64,000 nt of DNA from Anaspis maculata (GCA_949128115.1 OX421962.1:35363745-35427744), one strand, 5' to 3'. Shown: positions 12,090 to 21,906, counted from the stretch's first letter. The notes: a model not told the origin generated them from the sequence alone. Program-made: numbers and translations.

Positions 12090-12155
12090 CTGGGTACTCT
12101 CGTACTGATGAACCCCCAAGAGGGGTCAAACACATGTCTGTGGAGTTCTGATCTG
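12090..12155 (+). ncRNA. Candidate hammerhead ribozyme, copy 1 (degenerate)
   Basis: The core CTGATGA is at 12105-12111. It is followed by a perfect five-pair stem II (ACCCC / GGGGT) with loop CAAGA, then CAAAC where a hammerhead needs GAAA, and a very short stem III (ACACATGT) ending in GTC at 12136-12138, the usual cleavage triplet. TGTGGAG follows and could pair weakly with the sequence before the core as stem I. The first G of the GAAA box appears changed to C, so this copy is probably inactive. The short palindromic stem III is typical of repeat-borne hammerheads that act as dimers. Confidence 0.4.
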
Positions 12156-12419
12156 GTGGTCTGGTGCTGTGGAAGTTTGAGAGCTCTGATGTTTATCGAA
12201 AACTGTTGTGTTCGCTACGAGAGTGGATTTGCAGGTTTGTTTTTCTAAAATTGCTTCACTCGCGTGGAGTTTCATCATTATATTCCATGCCTGCCTGATG
12301 CCTTGACTTTATGGCATTGCAGGATGCCTAGGATAGATGGCGCCGCATGGAAGACTCACATATTATATGAGTCTCCCAACTATGTACTTCACGAATCTCT
12401 CTGATTGATCGTCGGGCCT

Positions 12420-12490
12420 AGATGTTTTTGCACTGATGAGTCCCCAAGAGGTCCGAAGAGGAACGAACGTGTCTGTGGAGCTCTGATCCG
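12420..12490 (+). ncRNA. Candidate hammerhead ribozyme, copy 2 (degenerate)
   Basis: The core CTGATGAG is at 12433-12440, followed by TCCCCAAGAGG, a CGAA, a small insertion, and a second GAAC (12464-12467). A short stem III (ACGTGT) then ends in GTC at 12471-12473. The bases before the core (TTTTTGCA) can pair with TGTGGAG after the cleavage triplet as stem I, with several G-T pairs. Comparing the two copies suggests an ancestor with a proper stem II and GAAA box, but that is inference. The insertion makes self-cleavage of this copy doubtful. Confidence 0.4.
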
Positions 12491-12509
12491 GTGGTCCGGT
12501 GCTGTGATA

Positions 12510-13717
12510 GTCTGTTCATCATTCTCAAGTTGCCAGCCTATACGTAACGCAAACGATAGTCAAACACAATCATGGTGTCAGCAGTTTGTTGTCTGTTATT
12601 CTCTTTTATTATTTCATTTTGTAAGTTCTGTGCATTTTTATGTCAGTTGATCCGTAACATTTTCTTGTGTTAGTCGGAAAGTAAATTATAGGTACTTATT
12701 ACAAATAGAAGCTAACCAGCAAAAACCTATAGTTTAGCTTTTTTTACCATACCATTGCCACTGCACTAATCCTATGTGGATGCGGCTTAAGGACGGTGTT
12801 GAATTGGTAAAATAAGTGTTGCGAAATGAAAAAAATATATTTTTGGATTTTGGAAATGCCAATGGGCTCAAATCAAAGTACATCTTTGTAGCTTTCGAAG
12901 GAGACCAAAATGATAAAAATCCGTCAATGAATTAACCCAGACGGATTGATTTCGCACTTCAACTCGGCGTAAGTCGCATCATCAGTGAATACGTCATCTA
13001 GTGCCACAACAATCATTTCCCCATAAACTGTTCCCTGTGGTCTAAAAGAATCTCATCTACACTGAGTCATTTTGATATAACACCTGATGACATCTACTTC
13101 ATGAACAATGATGTAGTATACAGTTGTCTCACCTGCTTGAAACGAAAATGGGTAAAAAATTACCAAAAGAACGTAGAATCATCAACTTTACATGGTAATC
13201 TCAACTACCATATTGCATCACATCTCAAAAACCTAGAAGAATGCAGAAAAAACTGTGCGTGTAAATAAACGCAATACCAATATCTACAGTTGTACCTACA
13301 GTACAAGTATATTGGAAATGATTATCAAATCAGTGTGAAATTCCATTTGTACTCCTATTAACTCTAATATACACATAATGTATATTATCTTCATTGAAAT
13401 ACCTACATATTTATTTTTAGAATATAAATTGCGAAAGCTAGTTGACGTTTGTAAAACAACAAACAATCAATCAACCGCACAATTTTGCAATGCAAATTTT
13501 TCGAACGCTTTAACTGAAACAATATAAATAACACAATGTATGATGTCTTCTCTTATACTTTTTTTCCAGGTTGACTCGAATTTCCGCCGTCTCATGAAAA
13601 AGTCTTATAGGAAAGACACCACGCATTATGTTATTCAGTATTCGACAAACAGCTCCACAAGTCTACAGTCCTCTTAGATACAGCATAGACCCCTCCCCGA
13701 ATTATGAAATGATAAAG
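12510..13717. other. Non-coding stretch with a partial hairpin-MITE relic
   Basis: No gene is recognised. At about 12785-12925, CTTAAGGACGG and CTTTGTAGCTTTCGAAGGAG resemble one arm of the hairpin element at 8494-8814, suggesting a diverged half copy. The remainder is AT-rich and unremarkable. Confidence 0.4.
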
Positions 13718-13949
13718 TATGTACCATCGCGGCCAAAAAATTTCGCGAAAGATCCTTGATTCTTCCAATTTTGGCAACTTCTCACTTTTAGAATGCATGA
13801 GATTTGGCTTAATCACAATATTTGGCTCAATCACAATGATACTAACTACTTTGGCAAAGTATAACTTTGCTCCAGACACCGGGCAAAACTGCATAGACTT
13901 ACAAAGTGAAAACGGATCGTTATGGATTTTTTGGTCGCGATAGTACATA
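13718..13949. repeat. MITE with TGTACYATCGCGRCCAAAAA inverted ends
   Basis: The left end TGTACCATCGCGGCCAAAAA and the right end, complement of TGTACTATCGCGACCAAAAA, bound a 232 bp segment with TA on each side. Minor mismatches suggest moderate age. The 142-residue minus-strand open frame that spans the element (13631-14059) has no recognised domain and is probably not a gene. Confidence 0.7.
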
Positions 13950-14400
13950 TGTACTTCAATTTCACAGGAAATGCTAGATCTACACTTGAAGCTCTGGCAG
14001 CTCAATAGGCTTATCATATTTTTAGCTTGAAAATTTAAGCAGACAAAATTTTGCCGCACTCGTCGTGCGATAATGTAATAAAAAATTTCGCAATAGAGAC
14101 ACAGGCTCTATTTCATTGTTTGTAAACCTATTATAATTAGTTCAATTAGCACAATTAATTTCTGAATTTGAAACACGTGCTGTGTATGATTTACAATTAG
14201 ATTAGGTACCAGTTTATTATGGTATAGAGCCTAATGGCCACTTGTGTAATATGAGAATCTTATCAAATTTTATAATCGCGTTGTACAGTCTAAAACCAAA
14301 ATTTTATTTTTGAATCAATCCAACCAAGTATCGTATTTCTCAATCAATTTGGAATTTGAGTTTGAATTGAATCTCAAGATGAACAGGAAATTGGGTGTAA

Positions 14401-14405
14401 GTGAG
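14401..14405. other. BEL/Pao left target-site duplication (GTGAG)
   Basis: GTGAG directly precedes the TGT of the 5' LTR; the same five bases follow the ACA of the 3' LTR at 21902-21906. Five bases is the usual duplication for BEL/Pao integrase. Confidence 0.95.
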
Positions 14406-15370
14406 TGTCTCGGCCCCGTTCATTGAAAACTGCATTCGTGTGCACTGAGGGTATGCAACCCAAAATATCCCTGTGTTGTCCAAGTCCTCACCCCTCACCC
14501 CCTGTTCGGTGTGCCTGGCACTTGGCTGTCAGGCGCAAGCGTAAACGAGCTCCAGCACTTTCTTCGGCCGTCTTCGGCATTCTTCGGCTTTCTTTCCGCT
14601 CGTGCCTTTGCCGCTTCGTTCGAAGCGGCGTTGATCTCCGTACGTCGAGCGGGAAGCCACGCCGTCTTTTTTTGGTCATCGTTCTCGCGGCCATCTTGTC
14701 GTGCCATCGGCGTACATTCGTACTCGACCAGAAGCCCATCCAAGGCCCATCGCGTCCGATAGTGACTCCTGGAGGAGCTCTGCAGCATCTCCAAGTCCAG
14801 AAAGCGGCAGTTTTCACCGCTTTCACCGGGGAGCGGCTTGGATCAGCCAGCCGCACACAAAGCTCCAGTTTCGGACGGGATCGAGTCGTTCGTCCGCCAT
14901 TTTGGTGACGAACACGGGCACTCGTGCATTTCACCAGGAAATCCACCACCAGAACGGCCATCCACCACGACGCCGCCTTCGGACTCCGCCAGGACGACGC
15001 CGCCACCGAATAAGATCCCGTAAGTTCCATATTTTCCATTGTTTTTACCATTTACCGTTTATTCCCGTTTGCCGGGGTGTATACCTTCAGTGCAGTTCGT
15101 CTCGTTTTCAGGACGCCACTCGGCGCCAGCGAATCTGCCCCCGATCAGAACCACTCGGATTTTTCATTTCATTTAATTCACATTGTTTTTTTTTTTATTG
15201 TTTTGTAATTCTGTCTGTTTGTGTTTTTTTCTTTGTTTTGCATTAAAGTTTTTGATTGTTGTTGTGAGTTTTATTTCTGACTGTCGCTTGCTGCTTTCCT
15301 AATCCAAGAGTTATTGTTTTAATGCAGCCTTCATCGGAAGGCTGCCGTCTTTATGTGTACCGCGCTAACA
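14406..15370 (+). repeat. BEL/Pao 5' LTR
   Basis: It starts TGTCTCGGCC and ends GCGCTAACA. Its 965 bp recur at 20937-21901 with a constant offset of 6531 at both ends. The 5' half is markedly rich in G and C for this window, leaving several frames open on both strands (for example 187 codons on the minus strand, 15051-14488). These are present in both LTRs and show no known domain. Three copies of TCTTCGGC lie close together at about 14560-14588. A possible 92-base intron (GT at 15020, AG at 15111) lies downstream. CATTAAAG near 15241 may belong to the RNA 3' end signal. Confidence 0.95.
15020..15111 (+). other. Possible short intron inside the LTR
   Basis: The donor CCCGTAAGT at 15017-15025 and the acceptor TCTCGTTTTCAG ending at 15111 are strong splice-site matches enclosing 92 bases of T-rich sequence. 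Removing it would shorten the untranslated leader or join two parts of a proline- and serine-rich open frame. The same sites occur in the 3' LTR (21551-21642). Whether splicing happens cannot be told from sequence. Confidence 0.35.
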
Positions 15371-15377
15371 TATAAAT

Positions 15378-15395
15378 TGGTCCTTCGAGCCGGAT
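15378..15395 (+). other. Primer-binding site complementary to tRNA-Tyr
   Basis: TGGTCCTTCGAGCCGGAT starts 7 bases after the 5' LTR. Its complement ends in CCA and matches the 3' end of animal tRNA-Tyr (T-stem CCGGC, acceptor strand TCGAAGG, discriminator A) as I know it. All 18 bases pair. This is where minus-strand DNA synthesis would start. Confidence 0.85.
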
Positions 15396-15618
15396 ACAGG
15401 CTAAGCATGGTACAGTCAGGAATTTAATTCACCTCACTATTGAAACTTTAAAGTCACGGGTCAAACCCACGTGACACTTGTGCGTTGGTCCAGCGTGTTG
15501 ATCAATTCGTTTTTCGCCCGTCTCATTCGCACTTTTTCACCTGGGTTGGGTTCGCCATTCAGGTACGCCAACCTAAGGGTCAGTTGCTTTGTTTTCATTT
15601 TTCTTTGTGTCGTACACA

Positions 15619-18600
15619 ATGGACGCAACTTTATCGTCCATCGCGATAGCTATTGCGCGCCTTAAGCCCCTTCTGGAACAAGGCGTCACAGCTACCACCG
15701 AGCCAAGCCTCCAACCGGCATTTTTAGCCACGTTTGACATTGCGGCGGAAATTTACAACGGTTTCAAGAGCACGGTCAACACTGCCCCTCTCCCCAGTGC
15801 CTCCGAGGAGCAGAAGGCTACATTTCTTGAACGTACACTCCGGGCAGACAGCTTGTATGGCAAACTTGCTGCGGTAAAAGCCTCGTTTGCGAATTCAGAG
15901 CCGACTTCCTCGCTCTCTCGCCAAGCCTCGCAAACTTGGTTCGAGACAGGCCGGAGCAATGTCCGATTGCCAAAAATCGCGTTGCCGTTGTTCGACGGAA
16001 AGTTAAAATCATGGCCACCATACTATGATCTATTCACGGCGTTAATACACAGAAACCAGTCTCTCTCAGATATTGAACGGTTTCAGTATCTGATCTCGTC
16101 TTTATCTGGTGAACCTCTCTCAATGGTTAAACACCTGCCATTGACGGGAGATAATTACATAATTGCGTTCGACTCGTTGGTTGAGAGATACCAGAACGAC
16201 CGCGTGCTAGTCACTTTTTACTGGCAGTCGATGATGAACGCCTCCTCCGTCACATCTGACTCCGCGCAAGCGCTTCGCCATCTTGTGAACACGTTCAACG
16301 AAAATTTAGTGGCGCTCGAGCAGTATCCGCATATCGACCTGTGGGATTTCACCCTGTCGAGCATGCTGCTCCAGAAACTCGATGAGTCGACGCGAAAACG
16401 TTTCGAGGTGCAGTCAGCTGGCACCCCCTTCCCCAAATACGAAGACGTCAAGTCTTTCGTGCTCGACCAATGCAAGGCTTTCGAGGCAACTGCCTTAAAT
16501 TCTAAAACGCAATCGAACTCCCGCTCCACACGGGCAAACACCGTTACCGTGAAGCCCGAGGTCAGCCGCAAGTCGTGGGCCTCACATACGTTGGTGTCTC
16601 AGACTTCATCTGCCCCAGCGACGTCGCATGAGTCAGCATGTTCTCATTGTGGGGCGAGAAGTCATAGAGTCACCGCGTGCAAGACTTTTCTGTCAATGTC
16701 CCCAAATGACAGATATTTGGCGGTCAAACAGAAAAGGCTCTGTCTCAACTGCTTGAGCACCAATCACGGCGCTCCAAAATGTCCATCGTCGTATTCGTGT
16801 CGGCAGTGCCACGCAAGGCATCACACCTTGCTGCACTTCCCCAAGCCACATAGAACTGCAGGTCATGAGTCACCCAGTTCTTTATCGAATCCAGTTGAAT
16901 TACCGCAAATCGTTTCCCCTGGTCTTCCAGAAAATGTCGCGAATTCGGTGACGAATCTCGCCTCAAGCCTCAAGGCAGCTCATGTTTTGTTGGCCACGGC
17001 AATCGTTCACGTTCGTGACCGGTGGGGAGGCTACCAAAGCCTCCGTGCGCTCATAGACCCTGCCAGTCAGGCATCGTTTATTTTGGACTCCTGCGTGCGC
17101 AAATTGGGTCTATCCCCATCAAATCACAATGTGCCCGTTTTTGGCTTGGGTCTCACCCCCGCCAATTCGACGTGTGGCACAGTCACTTGCCGGGTCAAGG
17201 CTGATGATGAGTCTCTCCCAATCCCTGAATTGGAGTTAATTGTCCTGCGCAGGATTTGTGGTAACCTGCCAGACACCGCTTTGAACCCGGATCAATTCCA
17301 CTTGAACTTATCGAATCTGGCGGATCCCACATGGTTCAAGCCAGGCCCCATTCAAGTGTTGTTGGGCGCCGACGTTTATCCGTCAGTCGTGAAAGAGGGA
17401 ATCGTCTCGTCAGGTCCGTCACAGCCTGTTGCCATAAACACCATTTTTGGCTGGGCTCTTCTCGGTCCCTTTCAAACCCCGTCAAAACCTCTGCATTCCT
17501 TTTTGGTTTGCACTCCAACTGGAATCGACGAGTCTCTGCACAAATTTTGGGAAGTAGAGGAAATCTCGTCACCATCGTCCAAAACACGTTTGTCCCCAGA
17601 TGATGAACGTGCAGAAATTTGTTTCCGGGACTCTGTCTACCGTTGTCCGTCAGGTCGTTTTGGGGTTTCGCTTCCCTTCAAAAGGGAGTCCCCCACCTTT
17701 GAACATTGCAGGTCTATGGCTGACCGCCGTTGGTTAGCTATCGAACGTCGCCTGGTCCGTCAGGACACACTCCGTGATCTGTACATAGCATTCATGCGCG
17801 ACTACCTCGACCTAGGTCACATGACCTTGCTGGACGCAGAACCTCCAGATTCTGAGGCGTATTACATCCCTCATCATCCGATCGTCAAGATCGAAGACGA
17901 CAAGCCGAAAATTCGCGTCGTTTTTGATGCTTCGGCGCAAGCGCCGAATCATTTATCTCTCAACGAGACGCTTCTCGTCGGTCCTAAGTTACAACAGGAC
18001 ATAGCAGCTTTGCTACTGCAGTTTCGGTGTGAGCCGATCGTTTTTACTTGTGACATCCGTCAGATGTATCGGCAGATACTTATCTCGCCCGAACATCGCA
18101 AGTATCAACTCATTCGCTTTCGTTTCTCCCCTGATCGACCCATTGAAACGTACCAATTGAACACCATTACATATGGTGTTTCTTCGGCACCGTTTCTAGC
18201 GGTTCGCACGTTGCTTCACTTGGCAGAACAAAGCGCCTCGAAGTTTCCATTGGCTTCGCAGGCAATTCGCCGTAATTTGTATGTAGACGATCTACTTTGC
18301 GGTGCGAACTCCGTGGAATCAGCACGGGAATTACAAACGCAGCTAATCAACCTGCTCCAATCGGGTTGCTTTGAATTGCGCAAGTGGGCAAGCAATCACC
18401 CTGATGTGCTGCAAGACATACCACTTGATCACGTTCGAACTCAGCCGTCCACTTTCAGTGACGTTGCTGACAATACTGTAAAAATTCTTGGCCTCCAGTG
18501 GCAAGCGGCAACAGACACCTTTTCATTCACGGTTCATCCACATGAACTACCGTGCACAAAACGGTCCATCTTGTCGGAGGTGGCTCGGATTTACGATCCG

Positions 18601-20817
18601 CTCGGCTTTCTGTGCCCTGTTGCATTTTTCGCCAAACATTTAATCCAACGGTTATGGAAACTTGGCCTTGATTGGGACGACACCCCTCCAGACATCGTAT
18701 GTCAGCAGTGGTTGCGTTTTCAATCCGAGCTATCGCAACTTTCGCGGTTGCAAATTCCACGGCATACTTTTCCGTCGCCTGCAGACAGGTGCCAGTTGCA
18801 CGCCTTTTGCGACGCATCTGAATCTGGGTACGCGAGCGTGTTGTACGTTCGTTACCTTCGAAATGGTGTTCCCACCATTCGTCTCCTAACCGCCAAATCA
18901 AAGGTGGCTCCAGTCAAATTGCTGACCGTACCCCGTCTCGAATTGTGTGCAGCGGTCCTACTTTCCAATCTCGTTGCCTTCACCGTTGCAGCGCTCGCAG
19001 GAACCGTACAGTTCGATGCCATATTTGCGTGGACCGATTCTACGGTTGTTCTCAGCTGGCTGCGTTCCTCTTCGCACCGCTGGAAAACATTTGTTGCTCA
19101 CCGTGTTGAGCATATTCAACAGCGTGTCCCGCCTCAGTGTTGGAGACATGTCTCAACATCGGACAATCCCGCCGACCCAGCTTCGCGCGGATTGTTTCCC
19201 GAAGACATGCTTTCGTGCTCCCTCTGGTGGTCTGGCCCACCTTTTCTGTCATCAGCGGATGACACATGGCCGGATGACAAATTCTCCGTGTCCTCCCCAG
19301 ACATTGCGTCTGAAGAGCGAAAGCTCGCTTTGGTCGTGCGTGTGCCGCAGCCGCCGCCGATTGACATCGACGACCTCTTTTTGCGCATATCCTCCTTACG
19401 GAAGATTCAGGGCGCTGTCGCCTATTTCTATCGGTTCTGCAAATGCAAGTCCGATGAGAAGTTCACAGGACCTCTCTCGGATACAGAACTCCATTTTGCC
19501 TTGTTGTACATTGTCAAACATGTACAGCAGAAGGTATTTGCCGTCGAAATCGCGTCGTTACGCAACGGCAAACCCTGTTCAAGACCCTTTCGAAAACTTT
19601 CACCCTTTCTCGATCGTGACGATGTTCTCCGCGTCGGCGGACGTTTGAAGCATTGTCATGAGTTGCCATTTGCAACCAGACACCCTGCTCTTCTTCCATC
19701 TCGTCACGTCTTGACAGGACTCGTCATTCGACAAGTTCATTCCCGACATTGCCACCCGGGACTCAACAATACCTGCTATCTCCTGCAGCAAAATTTTTGG
19801 ATATTGTCCACGCGACGCGCGGTACGGCACTACCTTGCATCGTGTTACCGGTGCTTCCGGACTAAGCCGCAAACTTTTTCTCCCACCATGGGCGACCTCC
19901 CCTCGGCGCGAATTTCTCAGCTAAAACCTTTTAGCTGCGTCGGGCTCGACTATGGTGGCCCTTTTCCAATCCTCATGTCACGCGCTCGCAGTGTCAGAAC
20001 TACGAAGGCGTACATCTGTCTTTTCGTGTGCTTCGCCACCAAGGCATTGCACGTCGAGGTTGCCTCCGATCTCTCAACAGATGCTTTCCTCGCTGCCTTG
20101 CGCAGATTCATTGCCCGGCGCGGTCGTTGCTCTACCATCTATAGCGACAATGGCACAAACTTTGTCGGAGCTCATAGGCAATTGACGATGTCAATGCAAC
20201 TCGCCGCGGAATCCGAAGCCATCACTTGGCGCTTCATTCCTCCCTCCAGTCCCCACTTTGGCGGGCTGTGGGAAAGCGGCATAAAAGCTGTCAAAACTCA
20301 TCTATCTCGCGTGATAGGTGATCAAATACTCACCTTTGAAGAGCTGACCACGTTGGTCACCCAAGTTGAAGCGTTGCTCAACTCACGGCCACTTTCGGAG
20401 CTGGGCTCGGATCCAAATGATCTGTGCCCATTGACGCCTGGTCATTTTTTGACGCTCGAGCCGTTAACGGCCCCACCTGACCCAGATTTGTCCCACCTCA
20501 AGATCAGCAGGTTGTCGCGATGGCAGTTGGTCCAATCCATGCAACAGCGTTTCTGGGCGCGTTGGCGCGACGAATATCTACACACGCTGTACCAACGCGG
20601 CAAGTGGCACAAGTCACGTCACCTTGAATCCGCAGATGTGGGGTCTTTAGTCCTCATCAAGGACGAAAACGCTCCCCCTCTGAAGTGGAGGTTAGGCAGA
20701 ATTTCAAAACTCTTCCCCGGCAAAGATGGCATTTGTCGTGTCGCAGATGTCCGTACTCAACGCGACGTTCTGCGACGCCCAATGGTCAAACTTTGTCCCC
20801 TCCCTTCAGGACAGTGA
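15619..20817 (+). CDS. BEL/Pao Gag-Pol polyprotein
   Basis: A single frame of 1732 codons. I chose the ATG at 15619 (MDATLSS); an open extension back to 15589 has only a TTG. In order: a Gag region with the LPKIALPLFDGKLKSW block of BEL/Pao Gag (about 117-270); two CCHC knuckles (C341, C344, H349, C354 and C375, C378, H383, C388) plus a CX2C...H remnant at 394; an aspartic protease with D480 in LIDPAS; reverse transcriptase with D812 and YVDD (D890, D891); RNase H with D1065, E1108, D1140 and D1182 or D1186; an integrase zinc finger (H1374, H1379, C1409, C1412); an integrase core (D1444, D1510, E1552); and a C-terminal domain of the type found in BEL/Pao integrases. All catalytic residues I can place are present and there is no internal stop. 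No env follows. The protein would drive particle formation, reverse transcription and integration. Confidence 0.96.
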   Translation: MDATLSSIAIAIARLKPLLEQGVTATTEPSLQPAFLATFDIAAEIYNGFKSTVNTAPLPSASEEQKATFLERTLRADSLYGKLAAVKASFANSEPTSSLSRQASQTWFETGRSNVRLPKIALPLFDGKLKSWPPYYDLFTALIHRNQSLSDIERFQYLISSLSGEPLSMVKHLPLTGDNYIIAFDSLVERYQNDRVLVTFYWQSMMNASSVTSDSAQALRHLVNTFNENLVALEQYPHIDLWDFTLSSMLLQKLDESTRKRFEVQSAGTPFPKYEDVKSFVLDQCKAFEATALNSKTQSNSRSTRANTVTVKPEVSRKSWASHTLVSQTSSAPATSHESACSHCGARSHRVTACKTFLSMSPNDRYLAVKQKRLCLNCLSTNHGAPKCPSSYSCRQCHARHHTLLHFPKPHRTAGHESPSSLSNPVELPQIVSPGLPENVANSVTNLASSLKAAHVLLATAIVHVRDRWGGYQSLRALIDPASQASFILDSCVRKLGLSPSNHNVPVFGLGLTPANSTCGTVTCRVKADDESLPIPELELIVLRRICGNLPDTALNPDQFHLNLSNLADPTWFKPGPIQVLLGADVYPSVVKEGIVSSGPSQPVAINTIFGWALLGPFQTPSKPLHSFLVCTPTGIDESLHKFWEVEEISSPSSKTRLSPDDERAEICFRDSVYRCPSGRFGVSLPFKRESPTFEHCRSMADRRWLAIERRLVRQDTLRDLYIAFMRDYLDLGHMTLLDAEPPDSEAYYIPHHPIVKIEDDKPKIRVVFDASAQAPNHLSLNETLLVGPKLQQDIAALLLQFRCEPIVFTCDIRQMYRQILISPEHRKYQLIRFRFSPDRPIETYQLNTITYGVSSAPFLAVRTLLHLAEQSASKFPLASQAIRRNLYVDDLLCGANSVESARELQTQLINLLQSGCFELRKWASNHPDVLQDIPLDHVRTQPSTFSDVADNTVKILGLQWQAATDTFSFTVHPHELPCTKRSILSEVARIYDPLGFLCPVAFFAKHLIQRLWKLGLDWDDTPPDIVCQQWLRFQSELSQLSRLQIPRHTFPSPADRCQLHAFCDASESGYASVLYVRYLRNGVPTIRLLTAKSKVAPVKLLTVPRLELCAAVLLSNLVAFTVAALAGTVQFDAIFAWTDSTVVLSWLRSSSHRWKTFVAHRVEHIQQRVPPQCWRHVSTSDNPADPASRGLFPEDMLSCSLWWSGPPFLSSADDTWPDDKFSVSSPDIASEERKLALVVRVPQPPPIDIDDLFLRISSLRKIQGAVAYFYRFCKCKSDEKFTGPLSDTELHFALLYIVKHVQQKVFAVEIASLRNGKPCSRPFRKLSPFLDRDDVLRVGGRLKHCHELPFATRHPALLPSRHVLTGLVIRQVHSRHCHPGLNNTCYLLQQNFWILSTRRAVRHYLASCYRCFRTKPQTFSPTMGDLPSARISQLKPFSCVGLDYGGPFPILMSRARSVRTTKAYICLFVCFATKALHVEVASDLSTDAFLAALRRFIARRGRCSTIYSDNGTNFVGAHRQLTMSMQLAAESEAITWRFIPPSSPHFGGLWESGIKAVKTHLSRVIGDQILTFEELTTLVTQVEALLNSRPLSELGSDPNDLCPLTPGHFLTLEPLTAPPDPDLSHLKISRLSRWQLVQSMQQRFWARWRDEYLHTLYQRGKWHKSRHLESADVGSLVLIKDENAPPLKWRLGRISKLFPGKDGICRVADVRTQRDVLRRPMVKLCPLPSGQ

Positions 20818-20925
20818 GCATTCTGTGTTTTCACTTCCGTCATTGTTCTCACTATGCTCTTTCTTTTTGTATCATGTTTGATTTCATTAATTTTTGAACT
20901 TTGAAAATACCCCGAGTGGTATTTT

Positions 20926-20934
20926 GGTGGGGAG
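20926..20934 (+). other. BEL/Pao polypurine tract
   Basis: GGTGGGGAG lies just before the 3' LTR (TA then TGTCTC at 20937). Although it contains one T, its position makes it the likely primer for plus-strand DNA synthesis. Confidence 0.7.
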
Positions 20935-20936
20935 TA

Positions 20937-21901
20937 TGTCTCGGCCCCGTTCATTGAAAACTGCATTCGTGTGCACTGAGGGTATGCAACCCAAAATATC
21001 CCTGTGTTGTCCAAGTCCTCACCCCTCACCCCCTGTTCGGTGTGCCTGGCACTTGGCTGTCAGGCGCAAGCGTAAACGAGCTCCAGCACTTTCTTCGGCC
21101 GTCTTCGGCATTCTTCGGCTTTCTTTCCGCTCGTGCCTTTGCCGCTTCGTTCGAAGCGGCGTTGATCTCCGTACGTCGAGCGGGAAGCCACGCCGTCTTT
21201 TTTTGGTCATCGTTCTCGCGGCCATCTTGTCGTGCCATCGGCGTACATTCGTACTCGACCAGAAGCCCATCCAAGGCCCATCGCGTCCGATAGTGACTCC
21301 TGGAGGAGCTCTGCAGCATCTCCAAGTCCAGAAAGCGGCAGTTTTCACCGCTTTCACCGGGGAGCGGCTTGGATCAGCCAGCCGCACACAAAGCTCCAGT
21401 TTCGGACGGGATCGAGTCGTTCGTCCGCCATTTTGGTGACGAACACGGGCACTCGTGCATTTCACCAGGAAATCCACCACCAGAACGGCCATCCACCACG
21501 ACGCCGCCTTCGGACTCCGCCAGGACGACGCCGCCACCGAATAAGATCCCGTAAGTTCCATATTTTCCATTGTTTTTACCATTTACCGTTTATTCCCGTT
21601 TGCCGGGGTGTATACCTTCAGTGCAGTTCGTCTCGTTTTCAGGACGCCACTCGGCGCCAGCGAATCTGCCCCCGATCAGAACCACTCGGATTTTTCATTT
21701 CATTTAATTCACATTGTTTTTTTTTTTATTGTTTTGTAATTCTGTCTGTTTGTGTTTTTTTCTTTGTTTTGCATTAAAGTTTTTGATTGTTGTTGTGAGT
21801 TTTATTTCTGACTGTCGCTTGCTGCTTTCCTAATCCAAGAGTTATTGTTTTAATGCAGCCTTCATCGGAAGGCTGCCGTCTTTATGTGTACCGCGCTAAC
21901 A
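20937..21901 (+). repeat. BEL/Pao 3' LTR
   Basis: Same 965 bp as the 5' LTR, including the 11-base T run, with no difference found on reading. It is followed at 21902-21906 by GTGAG, the right target duplication. Confidence 0.95.
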
Positions 21902-21906
21902 GTGAG

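Larger units (their letters stand above)
12007..12509 (+). repeat. Two diverged repeat copies 328 bp apart, each with a hammerhead-like core
   Basis: The segments at about 12007-12178 and 12318-12509 align. Shared blocks in order are TGCCT.GGATAG.TGGC, CACG.ATCTCT.TGATTG, GATCGTCGG.CCT, CTGATGA.....CCAAGAGG, GTCTGTGGAG.TCTGATC and GGTGGTC.GGTGCTGTG. The offset at the CTGATGA core is 328 bp. This looks like the remains of a tandem array or a dimeric element. The second copy has an insertion of about 10 bp that duplicates a CGAAGAGG-like stretch. Each copy contains a candidate hammerhead ribozyme, listed separately. Confidence 0.75.
14406..21901 (+). mobile_element. Complete BEL/Pao LTR retrotransposon
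   Basis: A 7496 bp element has all expected parts in order: 5' LTR (14406-15370), primer-binding site for tRNA-Tyr (15378-15395), a short leader, one gag-pol open frame (15619-20817), a polypurine tract (20926-20934), a 3' LTR (20937-21901) and a perfect 5 bp target duplication. The LTRs are the same length and I saw no difference between them, which points to a very recent insertion. The order protease, reverse transcriptase, RNase H, integrase with no chromodomain and no env frame fits BEL/Pao rather than Gypsy or Copia. This is the only apparently intact autonomous element in the window. Confidence 0.97.

Noticed and set aside
12185..12215. A third hammerhead core (CTCTGATGTTTATCGAAAAC)
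   Set aside because: It lacks the CTGANGA core (no GA after CTGAT) and has no matching cleavage triplet or stem I, so it is probably chance.
13631..14059. A 142-codon minus-strand open frame as a host gene
   Set aside because: Its middle is the MITE at 13718-13949, no domain is recognisable and no exon-like neighbours were seen.
14488..15051. A 187-codon antisense gene in the BEL/Pao LTR
   Set aside because: The frame lies in G+C-rich sequence where sense frames are open too, shows no known domain, and is duplicated only because both LTRs are present.
15619..20817. A separate env or accessory frame downstream of BEL/Pao pol
   Set aside because: Only about 110 bases separate the pol stop from the polypurine tract, so there is no room for one.
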